From Acorus gramineus (Eukaryota; Streptophyta; Magnoliopsida; Acorales; Acoraceae), in assembly GCA_030737835.1 (NCBI GenBank), contig JAUJYN010000061.1:136831-200830 (forward strand): a stretch of 64,000 nucleotides of DNA. The letters run 5' to 3'. Of the stretch, positions 1 to 10,833 are shown in pieces. Made by a program: the position numbers and the translations under genes. The notes beneath the pieces are model-generated. The model did no database searches. It saw nothing but the letters and a program-made list of their open reading frames with translations, and had not been told where the DNA came from. How positions within the stretch are numbered: the stretch's first letter is position 1; each line of letters starts with the position of its first letter.

Positions 1-1674
1 ATATGAGGGAGGACATGTTTCAGACGACGGACAAGTAATTGGGAAATTATCTTGTATTTGGTGTCGCACACACTGATCGGACGGAAAACCTTGAGGGTCA
101 CTGGGTTGGGACCTTTCGGGATCAATGCCAACATGTGTATCTCCCCATGACCATGGAAGCTCTGCTGTGCAGTGGAAATGATGAATAGCTCGGATGATGT
201 CTTCCTTCAAAATAGACCAACATTTCTTGTACAATTCCCTGGGGTAACCATCCGGTCCCAGAGCACGGTTCGAGGGGAGCTTGAAGACGACAGCCTCAAT
301 TTCAGCCCTCCGAAAAAGGGCGAATCAAATCTTGAGCCAAGTCATGTGGGATCTTTTTGTCAAGCGAGTCGAGGGGCATATGGAGTAAGGTCGGAATCTG
401 AGAACTCCAATGATCATGGAAGTGTGCTTCAATATGTTGGCGGATAACTGCATCTTCAGTGATAAGAACCCCGTCCAGTTGTCTCAAGGAATTAATACGA
501 TTTTGGATTCTACGCCATTGAGTTTGGGAGTGAAAGAAGCTGTGTTTTGATCACCGCACATATCCACTTAGCCCGGGCTCATTGAGCCCAGAAGATTTCC
601 ACCTGCCTTTGCAAAGTAGTAAGGTGGTTTCGAGCAATCTAGAGTCATTGGAGGGAATTAAGCATCCTTAGGAGGATGGGATTGATCTTTAGCCTCTAAG
701 TGCTCCTAACGCCTGTGCTCATGCCGCACGGGAGGGAAGATCAGAAACTGAGCCTTTATTCCATTGATGGAGAGCACGTTGGAAGTGACAATTTTTTATG
801 AACTGTACCCATAGGAGAAGTATGACCAGCGCCTGTCCAGTGGTCATCGATAAGCCTGAATATCCCCGGGTAATCAAACTAGAAACATTCAAATCGGAAA
901 GGTTTTTTGCCATAAGGAGGTGGTATCTCGGTATCCAGAAGAAGAGGAGAGTGATCAGAATGATGTCGTGGGAGAACAGTGACAACAGCTGAAGGGAAGA
1001 TGGAACTCCAAGCTGCATTAGAGAAAACTATATCAAGTACCGCAGGCTTTTAGTTTCCATGAGAAGAAGATTGTTCTCTTCAATCCACTGATGAAAACGG
1101 TGAACTTGTGGGGTATATCTGAATGGTAAACCGCCTCTTTTATCATGTGGCCCAAGGAGAGTATTGAAATCCCCTGCAATCAGCATAGGAAGACCCGTCC
1201 GACAAACCTCTGTAGTCTAGGTCCAGATAAAAGAGCGTTCCGATGAATCCGGGTTAGCATAGGCCCCAACCCAATGAGAACCCATGGAAGTTGATTTGGC
1301 AGATTAACCGTCAGATATAATGCTTGTTCTTGGCCGACAACTCCGGTAATATAAAAAGAGTCCTTTCAACAGGCAAGTAAACCATCTGAGTGTCATGTTT
1401 CAGGAATGCTAGCATAGTGGAATTTCTATTCCCAGGATGTGCCAAAACGATTCCTTCTCTCCGTAGTAGCATGAGTTTCTAACAATATGAAAGCGTCAAG
1501 ATATGCAGAGACCAACAAATATTTACAGCGGGTATGAACATCCCATCGCAAAATTCCTCTGCAATTCCAAAAAAAGGATACGCATATATACACTATGTAC
1601 ACGAGGGCCCTCCGTTGCCCACCGGAGGAGTGGTCACAGTCCATGTTGTTGGATGTAGGAGTCGCTCCCTGCAT
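1..1674 (-). pseudogene. LINE (L1-type) ORF2 relic: endonuclease and start of reverse transcriptase
   Basis: Read on the minus strand, this is the front of a plant L1-type LINE ORF2. Near 1560 the frame reads WNCRGI, the usual opening of the apurinic endonuclease domain, and near 1465 ILLETH, which carries the catalytic glutamate. Near 1150-1180 comes LIAGDFNTLLGPHD, with the endonuclease GDFN motif. The linker follows (RINSLRQLDGVLITEDAVI, about 440-510), then the start of the reverse transcriptase (LIPKGPNPVTLKVFRPIS, about 60-130). Several frameshifts and stops break it, so it is a dead copy. It runs off the left edge of the window, so the RT core and RNase H are not visible. The 1675-1800 segment may be the end of its upstream region. 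Confidence 0.85.
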
Positions 1675-1800
1675 GGAGGCAGTATAGTCATCCCCCCAAG
1701 ATCTGTGGAAGAGCTCGATCGCCCTGGAGGACCCACACTGTGATGTCGGATTGGAGATTCCCGAGTATAGTCACCACTCGCCCCCAACATTTTCCTTAGT

Positions 1801-2339
1801 TGAAAGGGGAGGACATTGGATATATGATCTCAACTTGTTGAATACTCACATATAAATGGTTGGCTGACTTCACGTTGTGTCTGTCATTGGGCCCCATTTT
1901 TGGTTCTATCTCCTCTTGATTTTTTTTCTCAACGTATACTAAAGAAATATATATAATAAAAATCTCTGTCAGCCCCATCTCCACATTATTTCTTTTTTGT
2001 AGTGGTGTTCATTTCACAATCAAATAAAAAAAAACTCCACCTTTGGACATCATAGTATATTATTTTGTAATTCATCATTTAATCAGTTTTTAAGGGGATA
2101 TCAAGCATACACAATCAAGCATTTTCATGAGTCCGAAACCAATTAGGATTGATTTCAGTCAGTCCGATCAGTTTCGAACTATACAACCTATAAGAGAGTG
2201 ACACATGTACCCAATAATTGACTGTGCAGTTCGATTCATAGGCTATGTAATTCGATTTATAGACCGTGCAATTCAATACTGACCAGCTGATCGAAGACAG
2301 TTCTGATTGAATCCGGACTCCATTTTCATCAGTTCAGCA
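1801..2339. other. AT-rich spacer between two LINE relics
   Basis: No reading frame, RNA gene or clear terminal repeat was found. It contains short A and T tracts and lies between the minus-strand LINE relic and the plus-strand LINE relic. Confidence 0.5.
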
Positions 2340-2970
2340 AGCTCCCAATCTCATGGGGTTCCACTCTCATTGTGTTGGTGCCTAAAGTTGGGAATCCTGG
2401 ATGCTTGGAGGACTAATGACTGGATTAGTTGTAAATTGGAGCAAAAGTTCCGTTGTTTTTTCACCATCTGTTCCGGACAGATTTAAGAGGTGGATGACCT
2501 ATATTATGAGGAACATATTCAGTCAGGATGGAGGTATTTGGGTTTAAGTCTGAATAAGTCTGAAGGAAGGTAGAGTTTCAAGATAGTCCCAAAGAGAGAT
2601 CTTGGATAAGGTAGAGAGATGATTGGCTCCTTGGAAAGAGAAGTCTCTAACATCAGTTGGGCACATGGTGTTGATCTGATCACTAATTCAGGCTCAACCC
2701 CAACATTTGACGAATGCATTAATGTTAAATGCAAGGAAGCAAAACAGATTGATGCTATAGCTCGTAAATGTTTATGGGGAGGTAGCCAAAAGAGTCATGC
2801 CATACACTATGTTAATTGGGAAACAGTCACCCTGTGCCTTCGTCACTCGTCAGGTTGCTTTTATGAAGCTAGCGTTACAAGTGAAACAAGCTTTTAAATT
2901 GCTTATTTGCTAGGGAAATCTCACCAGCTTCTGAAGGACATTCTCTGTTTCAAGTACAGGTGGTCGGGCT
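2340..2970 (+). pseudogene. LINE ORF2 relic: C-terminal reverse transcriptase part, split by copia insertion
   Basis: Plus-strand remains of the late RT and connection region of a plant LINE. Recognisable pieces, in shifting frames, are TGLVVNWSKSSVVFSPSVP (about 2410-2480), LAPWKEKSLTSVG (about 2620-2660) and ARKCLWGGSQKSHAIHYVNW (about 2760-2820). The last matches the conserved plant LINE block usually written as WGG...K..HLVNW. The sequence stops at a Ty1/copia LTR at 2971. Its RNase H part resumes at 7653 after a 5-bp duplication, so both parts belong to one LINE copy. Several frameshifts show it is inactive. Confidence 0.8.
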
Positions 2971-3347
2971 TGTTGAAATTTTAAGCTGGACTCTTGGAAT
3001 TCCTCTCTCATTTACTTGTCTTGGGAACTCTTTTAGCATTTAAGATACATGTGGTTTTCTATGCAAACTCCTTGTATTCTTCCCTTACTTATTTTTTATG
3101 AAAAATGTAATAGCTTTTTAGTTTTTTCATGGTATGAATTTACAGAGTATGTAAATTCGGATTGGGTATGTATGCTATATATAGCAACCATGTATTCCCT
3201 CATTTTGTTATAGTATTAATGAAATTTGAAGCCACTAAAAGTCTACTCATACTCTACCATGATTCTTGTGTGTTTTTTCACTCTAGAGAACAATCTTCTT
3301 CTCTAGTTTGCATCTTTTATATTTCAAGTGTTGATTTCTTTCCAACA
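2971..3347 (+). repeat. copia 5' LTR
   Basis: A 377-bp direct terminal repeat matching 7277-7652 with scattered substitutions. It starts TGTTG and ends CAACA. Just before it is the target duplication GGGCT at 2966-2970. Confidence 0.95.
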
Positions 3348-3350
3348 AAT

Positions 3351-3363
3351 TGGTATCAGAGCC
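3351..3363 (+). other. copia primer binding site (tRNA-Met type)
   Basis: TGGTATCAGAGCC lies three bases downstream of the 5' LTR. This is the usual complement of the 3' end of plant initiator tRNA-Met in copia elements, where minus-strand DNA synthesis begins. Confidence 0.9.
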
Positions 3364-3373
3364 AAGTTCAAGG

Positions 3374-3862
3374 ATGGCTTCCAACAATATGGTGCAACCA
3401 CAAGTTCCTTGTTTTGTTGGTAAAAATTATAACAAATGGAGTATTCAAATGAAGGCACTCTTTGGCTCTCGAGATCTATGGGATATTGTTGAGAGCGGCT
3501 TTGATGAGCCGGACGATGTGGAGGGCTTCACTCAACGACAACAAACTGAGTTGAAGGAAAACCGGAAGAAGAACAATAAGGCATTGTTCTATATTTATCA
3601 AGTTGTTGATAAAGCAATTTTCAAAAGGATATCTTCGGCGGAATCGGCAAAGAAAGCATGGGATACTCTCTATACGACATATAAAGGAGAAGACAAGGTA
3701 AAAATGGTGAGACTCCAAACTCTTAGAAGTGAATTTGATTCTTTAAAGATGAACGAATCTGAGACTATTGAAGCTTTTTTCAATCGAGTCTTCTCTATTG
3801 TTAATCAAATGCGAGTAAATGGTGAAAAACTTGAAGATCAAAGAGTTGTTGAAAAATATTGA
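3374..3862 (+). pseudogene. copia gag, N-terminal UBN2/DUF4219-like part
   Basis: The frame starts with ATG at 3374, eleven bases after the primer binding site. It contains the copia gag signatures FVGKNYNKWSIQMKALF (substrate-like YxxW motif), LWDIVESGF and AKKAWDTLYTTYKGEDKVK. It ends at a premature stop caused by a one-base shift near 3855. In the next frame the gag sequence continues as LRSLTRKFEHIVVAIEEF. Gag would form the particle that packages element RNA. It is clearly homologous to gag but broken. Confidence 0.9.
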
Positions 3863-4334
3863 GGAGCTTAACTCGCAAGTTTGAACATATTGTTGTTGCT
3901 ATAGAAGAATTCAAAGACTTATCCACTTTGTTCATTGATAGTTTAATGGGATCACTTCAGTCCCATGAACTTCGTATAAAGCAATTTGATTTTCCTTCAA
4001 TCGAGCAAGCTTTTTAGACACAACTCTCTATTCGTGGTGGTGCACGAGGATGAAGAGGAAGAGGATGTGGAGGTGGTAGAAATCAAGAGACAAAAGAAGA
4101 GGAAGGTGATTCATCTTATTCTATGCGAGGAAGAGGAAGAGGGAGAGGTCAAGGTCGAGGTCGTGGTCGCTCAATGCTATCATTGTCAGAAGTATGGTCG
4201 CACCATAAAGTTCTGCAGAAAGAAATTGGCAGAAGAAAACCAAAAGAAGGTAACTTTCATGCATGAGAAAAATGAAATTCTTAATGATGATATTCTCTTT
4301 CTTGCTTGTGATACCAAAAGAAGAAACTCATGAT
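3863..4334 (+). pseudogene. copia gag C-terminal part with altered zinc knuckle
   Basis: Continuation of gag across frame changes. A repetitive arginine-glycine-rich coding stretch (about 4030-4170) leads into a zinc knuckle at about 4173-4215 reading CYHCQKYGRTIKFC. The normal copia knuckle is C-x2-C-x4-H-x4-C; here the histidine position is arginine, so metal binding should be impaired. In-frame stops occur upstream, for example near 4015. Confidence 0.8.
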
Positions 4335-4901
4335 GAAGTATGGTATATTGATAGTGGTTGTAGTAACCACATGACTGGAAACAAAAAATTATTTGTGGAC
4401 TTAAATGAAATGGTCCAAACTGAAGTTAGGACAAGTGATGATAAAAGGCTTGCTATCAAGGGACATGGTGATATTCTTGTTAAAACTAACCATGGCAGCA
4501 AGCATGCCACCAATGTTTTCTATGTTCCAGACCTCGAACACAATCTTTTGAGTGTTGGGCAACTTATTCTCAAAGGATATGATCTTCATTTCAAAGAAAA
4601 AATATGTGAAATCAAGGACAAGAAGAATACTCTCATAGCCAAGGTGAAAATGACTCAAAACAAGATGTTTCCATTTATATTTCAAAGTGGTGTTCTTCCT
4701 TGCTTCAATACTATTATTAAAGATTCATCATGGTTATGGCATCTTCGATATGAGCATTTGAACTTCAATTCTTTATTTCTCATGTGCAAAAAACATATGG
4801 TCAGAGGCACGCCTAACATTCATCAGCAAGATAAAATTTGTGAAGGTTGTGTTCTTGGGAAACATCACAGAGACTCTTTTCCTGTTGGCAAATCTTGGTG
4901 A
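4335..4901 (+). pseudogene. copia protease and GAG-preintegrase region
   Basis: Contains the aspartic protease active site VWYIDSGCSNHMTG (near 4338-4380; DSG is the copia form of the catalytic triad) and the downstream VPDLEHNLLSVGQL block. The pre-integrase histidine/cysteine zinc region follows (WLWHLRYEHLN and ICEGCVLGKHHRDSF, about 4735-4890). The frame is open until TGA at 4899-4901, after which integrase continues in the same frame. A single nonsense change therefore separates them. Confidence 0.9.
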
Positions 4902-5560
4902 GCATCAAAACCACTTGAGTTGGTTCATTCTGATTTAAGTGGTCCTATGCGCACCACATCTATTGGAGGTAATCGTTATTTTTTACATTCATTGATGACT
5001 TCAGCCAGAAGACATGGGTCTAGCTATTTTCTAAAAGAAATATCTGAGGTGTTCAAATATTTCAAGCAATTTATGGCATTTGCTGAAAAGCAAAGTGGTC
5101 TCTCTATTAAAGTCTTGCGTACTGATCGTGGGGTTGAATATATGTCCAATTAGTTCGAGGAATTCTTGAAAGAGAAGGGCATCCGTCATCAATTGACTAC
5201 TCGGTACACACCTCAACAAAACGACGTTGCGGAAAGGAAGAATCGCACAGTCATGGAGATGACAAGAAGTATGTTGAAATCTAAAGGTATGCGTAACATA
5301 TGTTATTCTCATGTTCCCGATGAACGAAGGAGCAAGCTTGAAGATAAATCTGAAAAATGTATCCTTGTTGGGTACAGTGAAGGTTCAAAGGCTTATAAGC
5401 TTTACAATCCAATCACCAAGAAAATTATTATAAGCAGAGATGTAAAATTCGATGAAGAAGAATCTTGGGATTGGGATGGTGTGAATGGAAATGAACATTC
5501 AAGCCTCATCATTGAGGAGAGTCACGAACCAAATGGTGGTGGTGGTGATGGTGATGGTGA
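4902..5560 (+). pseudogene. copia integrase core, with stop and internal deletion
   Basis: Same frame as the protease. ELVHSDLSGPM carries the first catalytic aspartate, VLRTDRGVEYMSN the second (canonical DRGGEY), and TPQQNDVAERKNRTVMEM the catalytic glutamate. A TAG at 5151-5153 interrupts the core. After MLKSKGM (about 5285) the text jumps to YSHVPDERRSKLEDKSEKC, so the stretch that normally contains the FWAEA...YLLNR region is missing (about 50 residues, judged from family layout). Integration activity would be lost. Confidence 0.88.
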
Positions 5561-5599
5561 TGGTGATGGAGATACTCCACTCTCCTCTCCATATTCGCA

Positions 5600-6700
5600 T
5601 TTATCACCGTCTTCCTCGTCTTCAAGAAGTTCTAAATCTCCTCCTATGAAGACAAGAAGTCTTCAAGAAATTTATGAAGCAACAAGAAGAAACCTTGATG
5701 AAGATTTGGTGAATTTTGCTTTATTTGCGGACGTTGATCCAATTACTTATGAAGAAGCATCTCAAGAAGAGAAGTAGAGAATTGCTATGAATCAAGAAAT
5801 TGATTCCATTGAAAGAAATCATACATGGGAGTTGACTGAGCTCCCAAGTGGACACAAATCTATTTGTGTCAAGTGGGTACATACAACAAAATTCAACTCA
5901 AAAGGAGAGGTGGAGAAATGCAAAGCACGGCTGGTGTTAAAAGGTTACAAGCAAAGGTACGGTGTTGATTTTAATGAAGTTTTTGCTCCTATGGCTCGCC
6001 TTGAAACAATTTGCATGGTGTTAGCTTTGGCTGCTCAAAGAAAATGGAAGGTATATCAAATGGATTTTAAATCGGTTTTCTTGAATGTCTGTCTTGAAGA
6101 AGAAGTACATATTGATCAACCTCCGGGTTATGTGAAGAAGGATGAAGAAAACAAAGTGTGTTGATTGAAGAAGGCTTTATATGGGCTGAAGCAAGTGCCA
6201 AGGGCTTGGTATGGTCGCATTGATGGATATTTCTTGAACAATGGCTTCAAATGGTGTCCTTTCGAGCATACTCTCTACATCAAAGAAGGCACGCAAGGGG
6301 AGTTCTTAGTCATATGCTTATATGTTGATGATTTAATATTTACCTGCACTAGTCCAAGAATGTGTGAAAATTTCAAGAAAGATATGATGCATGAATTCAA
6401 GATGACTAACATGGGGCTTCTACATTTTTTTTTGGGAATTGAGGTAAAACAAGCTGAAGATGGAATATTTATATTTCAGAAAAGGTATGCTGAAAACATA
6501 TTGAAGAAGTTCAGAATGGAGGGTGCTACACCTCTTAATACTCCCATGGAAGTTGGGTTAAAACTTAACAAAAATGATGGTGGGAGAAAGGTTGATGCAA
6601 CACTCTATAGAATCCTTGTTGGTAGTCTTATGTACTTGACTGTTACAAGACATGATCTTATGTTTGCTGTCAGCATGGTAAGCAAGTTCATGGAATCTCC
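5600..6700 (+). pseudogene. copia reverse transcriptase
   Basis: Same frame as integrase. A charged linker with a GGGDGDGDGDGD repeat (about 5535-5575) precedes it. RT blocks seen are NHTWELTELPSGHKSICVKW, FNEVFAPMARLETICMVLAL, KKALYGLKQVPRAWYGRIDG and the catalytic LYVDDLIF (about 6330), followed by DMMHEFKMTNMG and HFFLGIEV. Nonsense codons are TAG at 5775-5777 (expected tryptophan) and TGA at 6162-6164. The YVDD motif is intact. Confidence 0.92.
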
Positions 6701-6779
6701 TTCTAATACTCATTGGGACATAGGCAAAAGAATTTTGAGGTATGTTCGTGGCACTATCAATTATGGAATTCATTATAAA

Positions 6780-7264
6780 AGTGTCAAAGATTCAAGATTG
6801 ATGGGCTTTTGTGATAGTGATTGGGGTGGAAACATAGATGAAAGTAAAAGCACTTCAGGCTTTGTTTTTCACATTGGCTCAGGTGAAATCTCGTGTGCAT
6901 CGAAGAAGCAAGCTGTTGTGGCTGTCTCCACAACCGAAGTTGAATACATCTCATTGGCTCTTTCTAGTTGTCAAGCTCTTTGGCTAAGTGGATTCTCCAT
7001 GTACTGAAGCATCCCCAATGTGAAAGCACTCTTCTGTTTTGTGACAATAGTTCAGCCATTGCACTCACCAAAAATCCAGTTTTTCATGGCAAAAGCAAGC
7101 ATATTCGAATCAAGTATCATTTCATTAGAGACTTGATCAAAAATGGAGAAATCAATGTCAAGTTTTGCAAGACCCAAGACCAAGTGGCTGATATATTTAC
7201 AAAAGCATTGAAGATTGAAACTTTTAATAAAATGAGAGAGAAATTAGGTGTTGTGGTAGTCTAG
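6780..7264 (+). pseudogene. copia RNase H and end of pol
   Basis: Reads FCDSDWGGNIDESKSTSGFVF, with the catalytic DSDW aspartates, then STTEVEYISLA, carrying the conserved glutamate. A frameshift lies near 6990, followed in a new frame by CDNSSAIALTKNPVFHGKSK and the copia C-terminal signature KHIRIKYHFIRD and QVADIFTKAL. Pol ends at TAG 7262-7264, four bases before the polypurine tract. Confidence 0.9.
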
Positions 7265-7267
7265 CTT

Positions 7268-7276
7268 AAGAGGGGC
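7268..7276 (+). other. copia polypurine tract
   Basis: AAGAGGGGC directly abuts the 3' LTR and is the expected plus-strand priming site. Confidence 0.8.
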
Positions 7277-7652
7277 TGTTGAAATTATAAGCTGGACTCT
7301 TTGAATTCTTCTCTCATTTACTTGTCTTGGGAACTCTTTTAGCATTTAGGATACATTTGGTTTTCTATGCAAACTCCTTATATTCTTCCCTTACTTATTT
7401 TCCTTGAAAAATGTAATAGATTTTTAGTTTTCTCATGATATGAATTTATAGAGTATGTAAATTCGGATTGGGTATGTATGATATATATAGCAATCATGTA
7501 TTCCCTCATTTTGATATAGTATGAATAAAATTTGAAGCCACTAAAAGTCTACTCATACTCTAGCACAATTCTTGTGTGTTTTTCACTCTAGAGAACAATC
7601 TTCTTCTCTAGTTTGCATCTTTTATATTTCAAGTGTTGATTTCTTTGCAACA
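7277..7652 (+). repeat. copia 3' LTR
   Basis: A 376-bp copy of 2971-3347, starting TGTTGAAATT and ending GCAACA. It is followed by the target duplication GGGCT at 7653-7657. Confidence 0.95.
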
Positions 7653-7657
7653 GGGCT

Positions 7658-8378
7658 TACCATGGGACATGCATTCTCGCACAGGACAGTCTGCTGTCTA
7701 GGGGAATTTGTGTGCAGGAATGAGGTATGCAAGGCTTCATATTAGAAGAGGCCCAAACAAGAGCTATAGGAATAGGATACTTGCTACTCAATAAAGCAGG
7801 TAATATGGTGTTGGGAGCAGGATATGAGGCGTGGCCTTGGCTCTCCCCTTTGTTTGTTGAATTTGAAGCAATTGTTATCGGGTTATCTAGTGGGGCTGCT
7901 ACGAGTTCACAATATGTAAGTACTCCCAAGCAGCAGTTCGAGGTTTTTTTTTTTTTTTTTTTGAAGAAAAGGTAGATCTTGCTACCATCACTTGTATTAA
8001 AAATGGGTTACAAGTAGCAGTTCGAGTGTTAAATGGCACTAGAATATGTCCATCTTTGTTACAGAAATATTGAGATTCCATGGAGTCCCTTCGTAGAGAT
8101 GGAGTTGAGGTCAGGGCTTGAAATGTTCATCTTCAACTGCTGGTTCCGGTGGAGACACTACTAGCTCAGGCTGCAAAGGTCAAGCGTGAAAACCGTCATT
8201 CCGAGAAGCTTAAAGATGTAGTAGTGATCTGGCGGTTGTTAAATGGAAAATTGAATACTATTGTACAATGTATAGTTTTGTGGGAGGGTGGGTCAATAAT
8301 GTTTGATGACTCCCTTGATCTGTGTAGTTTTTCTGCTTAATATATGAAGGAATGCCCTACTACTGCATCAAAAAAATA
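7658..8378 (+). pseudogene. LINE RNase H domain and 3' end, continuation of the relic at 2340-2970
   Basis: After the copia target duplication the LINE resumes. TRAIGIGYLLLNKAGNMVLGAGYEAWPWLSPLFVEFEAIVIGL (in part) is the LINE C-terminal RNase H fold, with its alternating beta strands and glutamate. Degenerate sequence follows to an A-rich tail near 8365-8378 (ATCAAAAAAAT). A short SINE-like insert sits at 7943-8011. The domain would degrade RNA in RNA:DNA hybrids during retrotransposition; this copy is broken. Confidence 0.75.
7943..8011 (-). mobile_element. Short SINE-like retroposon insert in the LINE RNase H
   Basis: 69 bp that begin with a run of T, i.e. a poly-A tail on the minus strand. 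They are flanked by a 15-bp duplication (AAGCAGCAGTTCGAG at 7928-7942 and AAGTAGCAGTTCGAG at 8012-8026, one mismatch). Read on the minus strand it ends CTTCAAAA, as do the inserts at 19693 and 50733. No tRNA-like A or B box is present, so it is a 5'-truncated retroposon of unproven family. Confidence 0.7.
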
Positions 8379-9286
8379 GAACCTTAATATATGGGTAAGG
8401 TTAAATGGCTCACTGTTGATTTGTAAAGAACAAGATATTAATTAGGTTATTATGTTTAATTATTTACATTATGAAAAATATTATGTTAAGGTTATTTTGT
8501 TATTTTTACTTCTTAATTAAGAAATTAACTATAATTAAAGTTTATTTTAGTTAAAAAAGATAAAAGAATGGCATATTTTTTCATTAAAAAAATTATAATG
8601 ATATAAAAATAAATATTTTATTTGTAGTGGTATAAAAATAAATAACTTATTTTTTTATGATATACATGCAAAAAAACCCTAAAAAAATTTATAAGGTTTT
8701 CTTTTGTACTTGCTCGGTAGCCAAGGAGTAGGGGAGGATGCACGGGTCTTGACACTTCATTTCAGTCAATGGAAGACTTATGGAAGGTGGGAAAGGCTCT
8801 CAATTGAGCTAGGGACAGGAGCAAGGCGGGCATTGAACACCCAAGCGATCGTCCCAACCAGTTCATAGGCCATATGGTGGACGAAAATGAAGCCACCTTC
8901 CGAGGAACACGAGTCTATTGCAAGAACATGTGGGAGATGTTCTGGTCTTGCATGCGAGATTGAGTGATTTGGATTGCAGAGGCACAAGGGATCAACATCC
9001 ACGACGGTCATCTATGCATTGGAGTCGCATAGGGCATGGATTGTGATTTCCCTGGTTCGATGATTTCTAACCGGGTGATCATTGTTGTTTCTTTTCTTTC
9101 TTTTTTTTATCTCTCCCTTTATGTTTCTCTTACTTATTTATTAAATTGAATTTAGTAATGAAATCGGATAGCAAAATCTACATTTTCTTTAAAATAAAAA
9201 AGGTCTTATAAGGTTCCATGAACCTATGTAAAAGAGTTTACTACCCTTAAAATGTTTCCAATTATGAGACCTCTTCAAATGGTTTA
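8379..9286. other. AT-rich spacer with possible retroposon 3' end
   Basis: 8400-8700 is plain AT-rich sequence. 8700-9180 is less AT-rich and ends in a T-rich tract followed by a TAATGAAATC-type motif. The same arrangement (an AACATGTGGGAGATGTTCT-like phrase, then TAATGAAATC) recurs at about 17230-17460, suggesting a shared retroposon 3' end. No credible gene was seen. Confidence 0.4.
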
Positions 9287-9814
9287 CCCCCTATTTAGGG
9301 TGTGACACAAAGTTATTCACCCCTGATAGTTATATCGGATATATAATAAATCCACACACAATAAGCAAATTTCATTTGGCTGCATTTTCTATTATTCTTA
9401 TTGAGAAATGTAAAATACTTTTTTTTGTTGTGTGGTTCATCTTGGATAAAATGATGATAAGTGATGGGCTAGAGATGAATAAAGATTTATGACTTTTTAA
9501 ATGACGATTATACCCCTGCATAAATTATTTGATTTTGGAAAAATAAGTGGATGTGTGTGTGATATGATAGATGTGACAATTTTTGGAATGTATGTGAGAG
9601 TATTAGGTGAGATAAATTTTTTAAAATAACACATAAAGATATTTTTATCCATTGACATAAATAAATCCTAATAAACACTTCCAGCACCATTTTAAAATAG
9701 TTATTCGATATTATTCTAATTTATTTAAGTATAGCTATCAAGATTTATTATTATAAAATAAACAATTTTTTTTTTATTCTCCGGTATTTTTTTCTGCTTC
9801 ACCCAAATGGAGGG
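9287..9814. mobile_element. Tourist-like MITE, copy 1
   Basis: About 528 bp, alignable along its length with 38660-39177. The ends are degenerate inverted repeats (CCCCCTATTTAGGGTG on the left, complement of CACCCAAATGGAGGG on the right). A TTA precedes the left end; the right TTA is lost. No coding capacity. Confidence 0.65.
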
Positions 9815-10339
9815 AAAATAATTACATGTGGAATAGAAATTATCAGAAGTCGTTATGGATATCTAACAATTGAATAACTCTTCTCCCATGGAAATAAAAC
9901 AGCTACCTAATCTCTCTCTTGTCCCATCCAAACAAAACGGCCCAGCATAACTCAAATCGATTGTCTCTGCAGGCGACTGGGAAAATGTGGAAGCAGACTC
10001 TCAAACGATTCTCTTGTCCTAAGTAAATAACTCTTCCAGCCAAGACATTGTCGTTGGGCATTGTGTTATCTATTTTCTTTTTTATTTTCTCCGTTCATTC
10101 ACCTCATTTAGAATTGTAATTTAAAATCTAACTGGATTCGAAAAATTTGAACTTTTAAATATATATAATACACATGTTTTTATGAAAAATAAAAAAAGTA
10201 CATATTTGAGTTGATTATATTATTTTACGTTTTTCTAACTGATAATGTATAAGCAGATAAGAAAAGAATATAGCACCTCTAACTAAAGCAGATGTTGTAT
10301 ACTAAATCTGACTTGAATCAAATATAGCACCTCTGACTC
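9815..10339. other. AT-rich spacer
   Basis: No gene or structured repeat recognised. The last eight bases before the hAT element (10332-10339, TCTGACTC) form its left target duplication. Confidence 0.5.
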
Positions 10340-10833
10340 TAGGGTTGGCCATATAGCTCGTTAGCCCAGACCTGTCCCAAGTCCAGCCCTGATATTTTCA
10401 GGCTTAAGCACAGTCCAGCCCGGGCCCGGTCCTCCCTTAGGCCATGCCTGGGTTTTGAAAAAAAAAATCAATCCTAGCCCCGGCCAAGGACCCAATAGCT
10501 CTTTTTTTAATTTGAAATATAGAGCCGTTTTGGGGCATTCCCAAAATGAAAATATTCATCAACGACTCTATTTGAATTTGAGTTTTAAATTTCATAATAA
10601 CATTATAAATACCCCTATACCCTTTCAATCACTCATCTCATCTCTCAAACTCTCTCAAACTTAGAAAGCAAAAAAAAAAAAAGAAGCTGAAGTTGCTCTA
10701 AGAAGTTGAAGCAGAAGTTGCTCATAATTCTTTGAAGTTTTTGTATTCTCTGCTGCATCATTTGATCATTCTCTCTCAAATTCTCTTCTTTTTTCTTAGA
10801 TTATTTACTTTAACTTTTTTTAAAAAATTTAGA

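Larger units (their letters stand above)
2971..7652 (+). mobile_element. Ty1/copia LTR retrotransposon, degenerate
   Basis: A complete element outline of 4.68 kb. Two similar LTRs of 377 and 376 bp begin TGTTGAAATT and end in CAACA. A tRNA-Met type primer binding site lies three bases after the 5' LTR, and a short polypurine tract touches the 3' LTR. The inside reads gag, zinc knuckle, protease, integrase, reverse transcriptase and RNase H in that order. Integrase before RT defines the copia superfamily. A perfect 5-bp duplication (GGGCT, 2966-2970 and 7653-7657) marks the insertion. Nonsense codons, frameshifts and an integrase deletion make it non-autonomous. Confidence 0.96.

Noticed and set aside
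10455-10664. Small open frame at the start of hAT B
   Set aside because: Non-conserved leader sequence corresponding to the untranslated region of hAT A.
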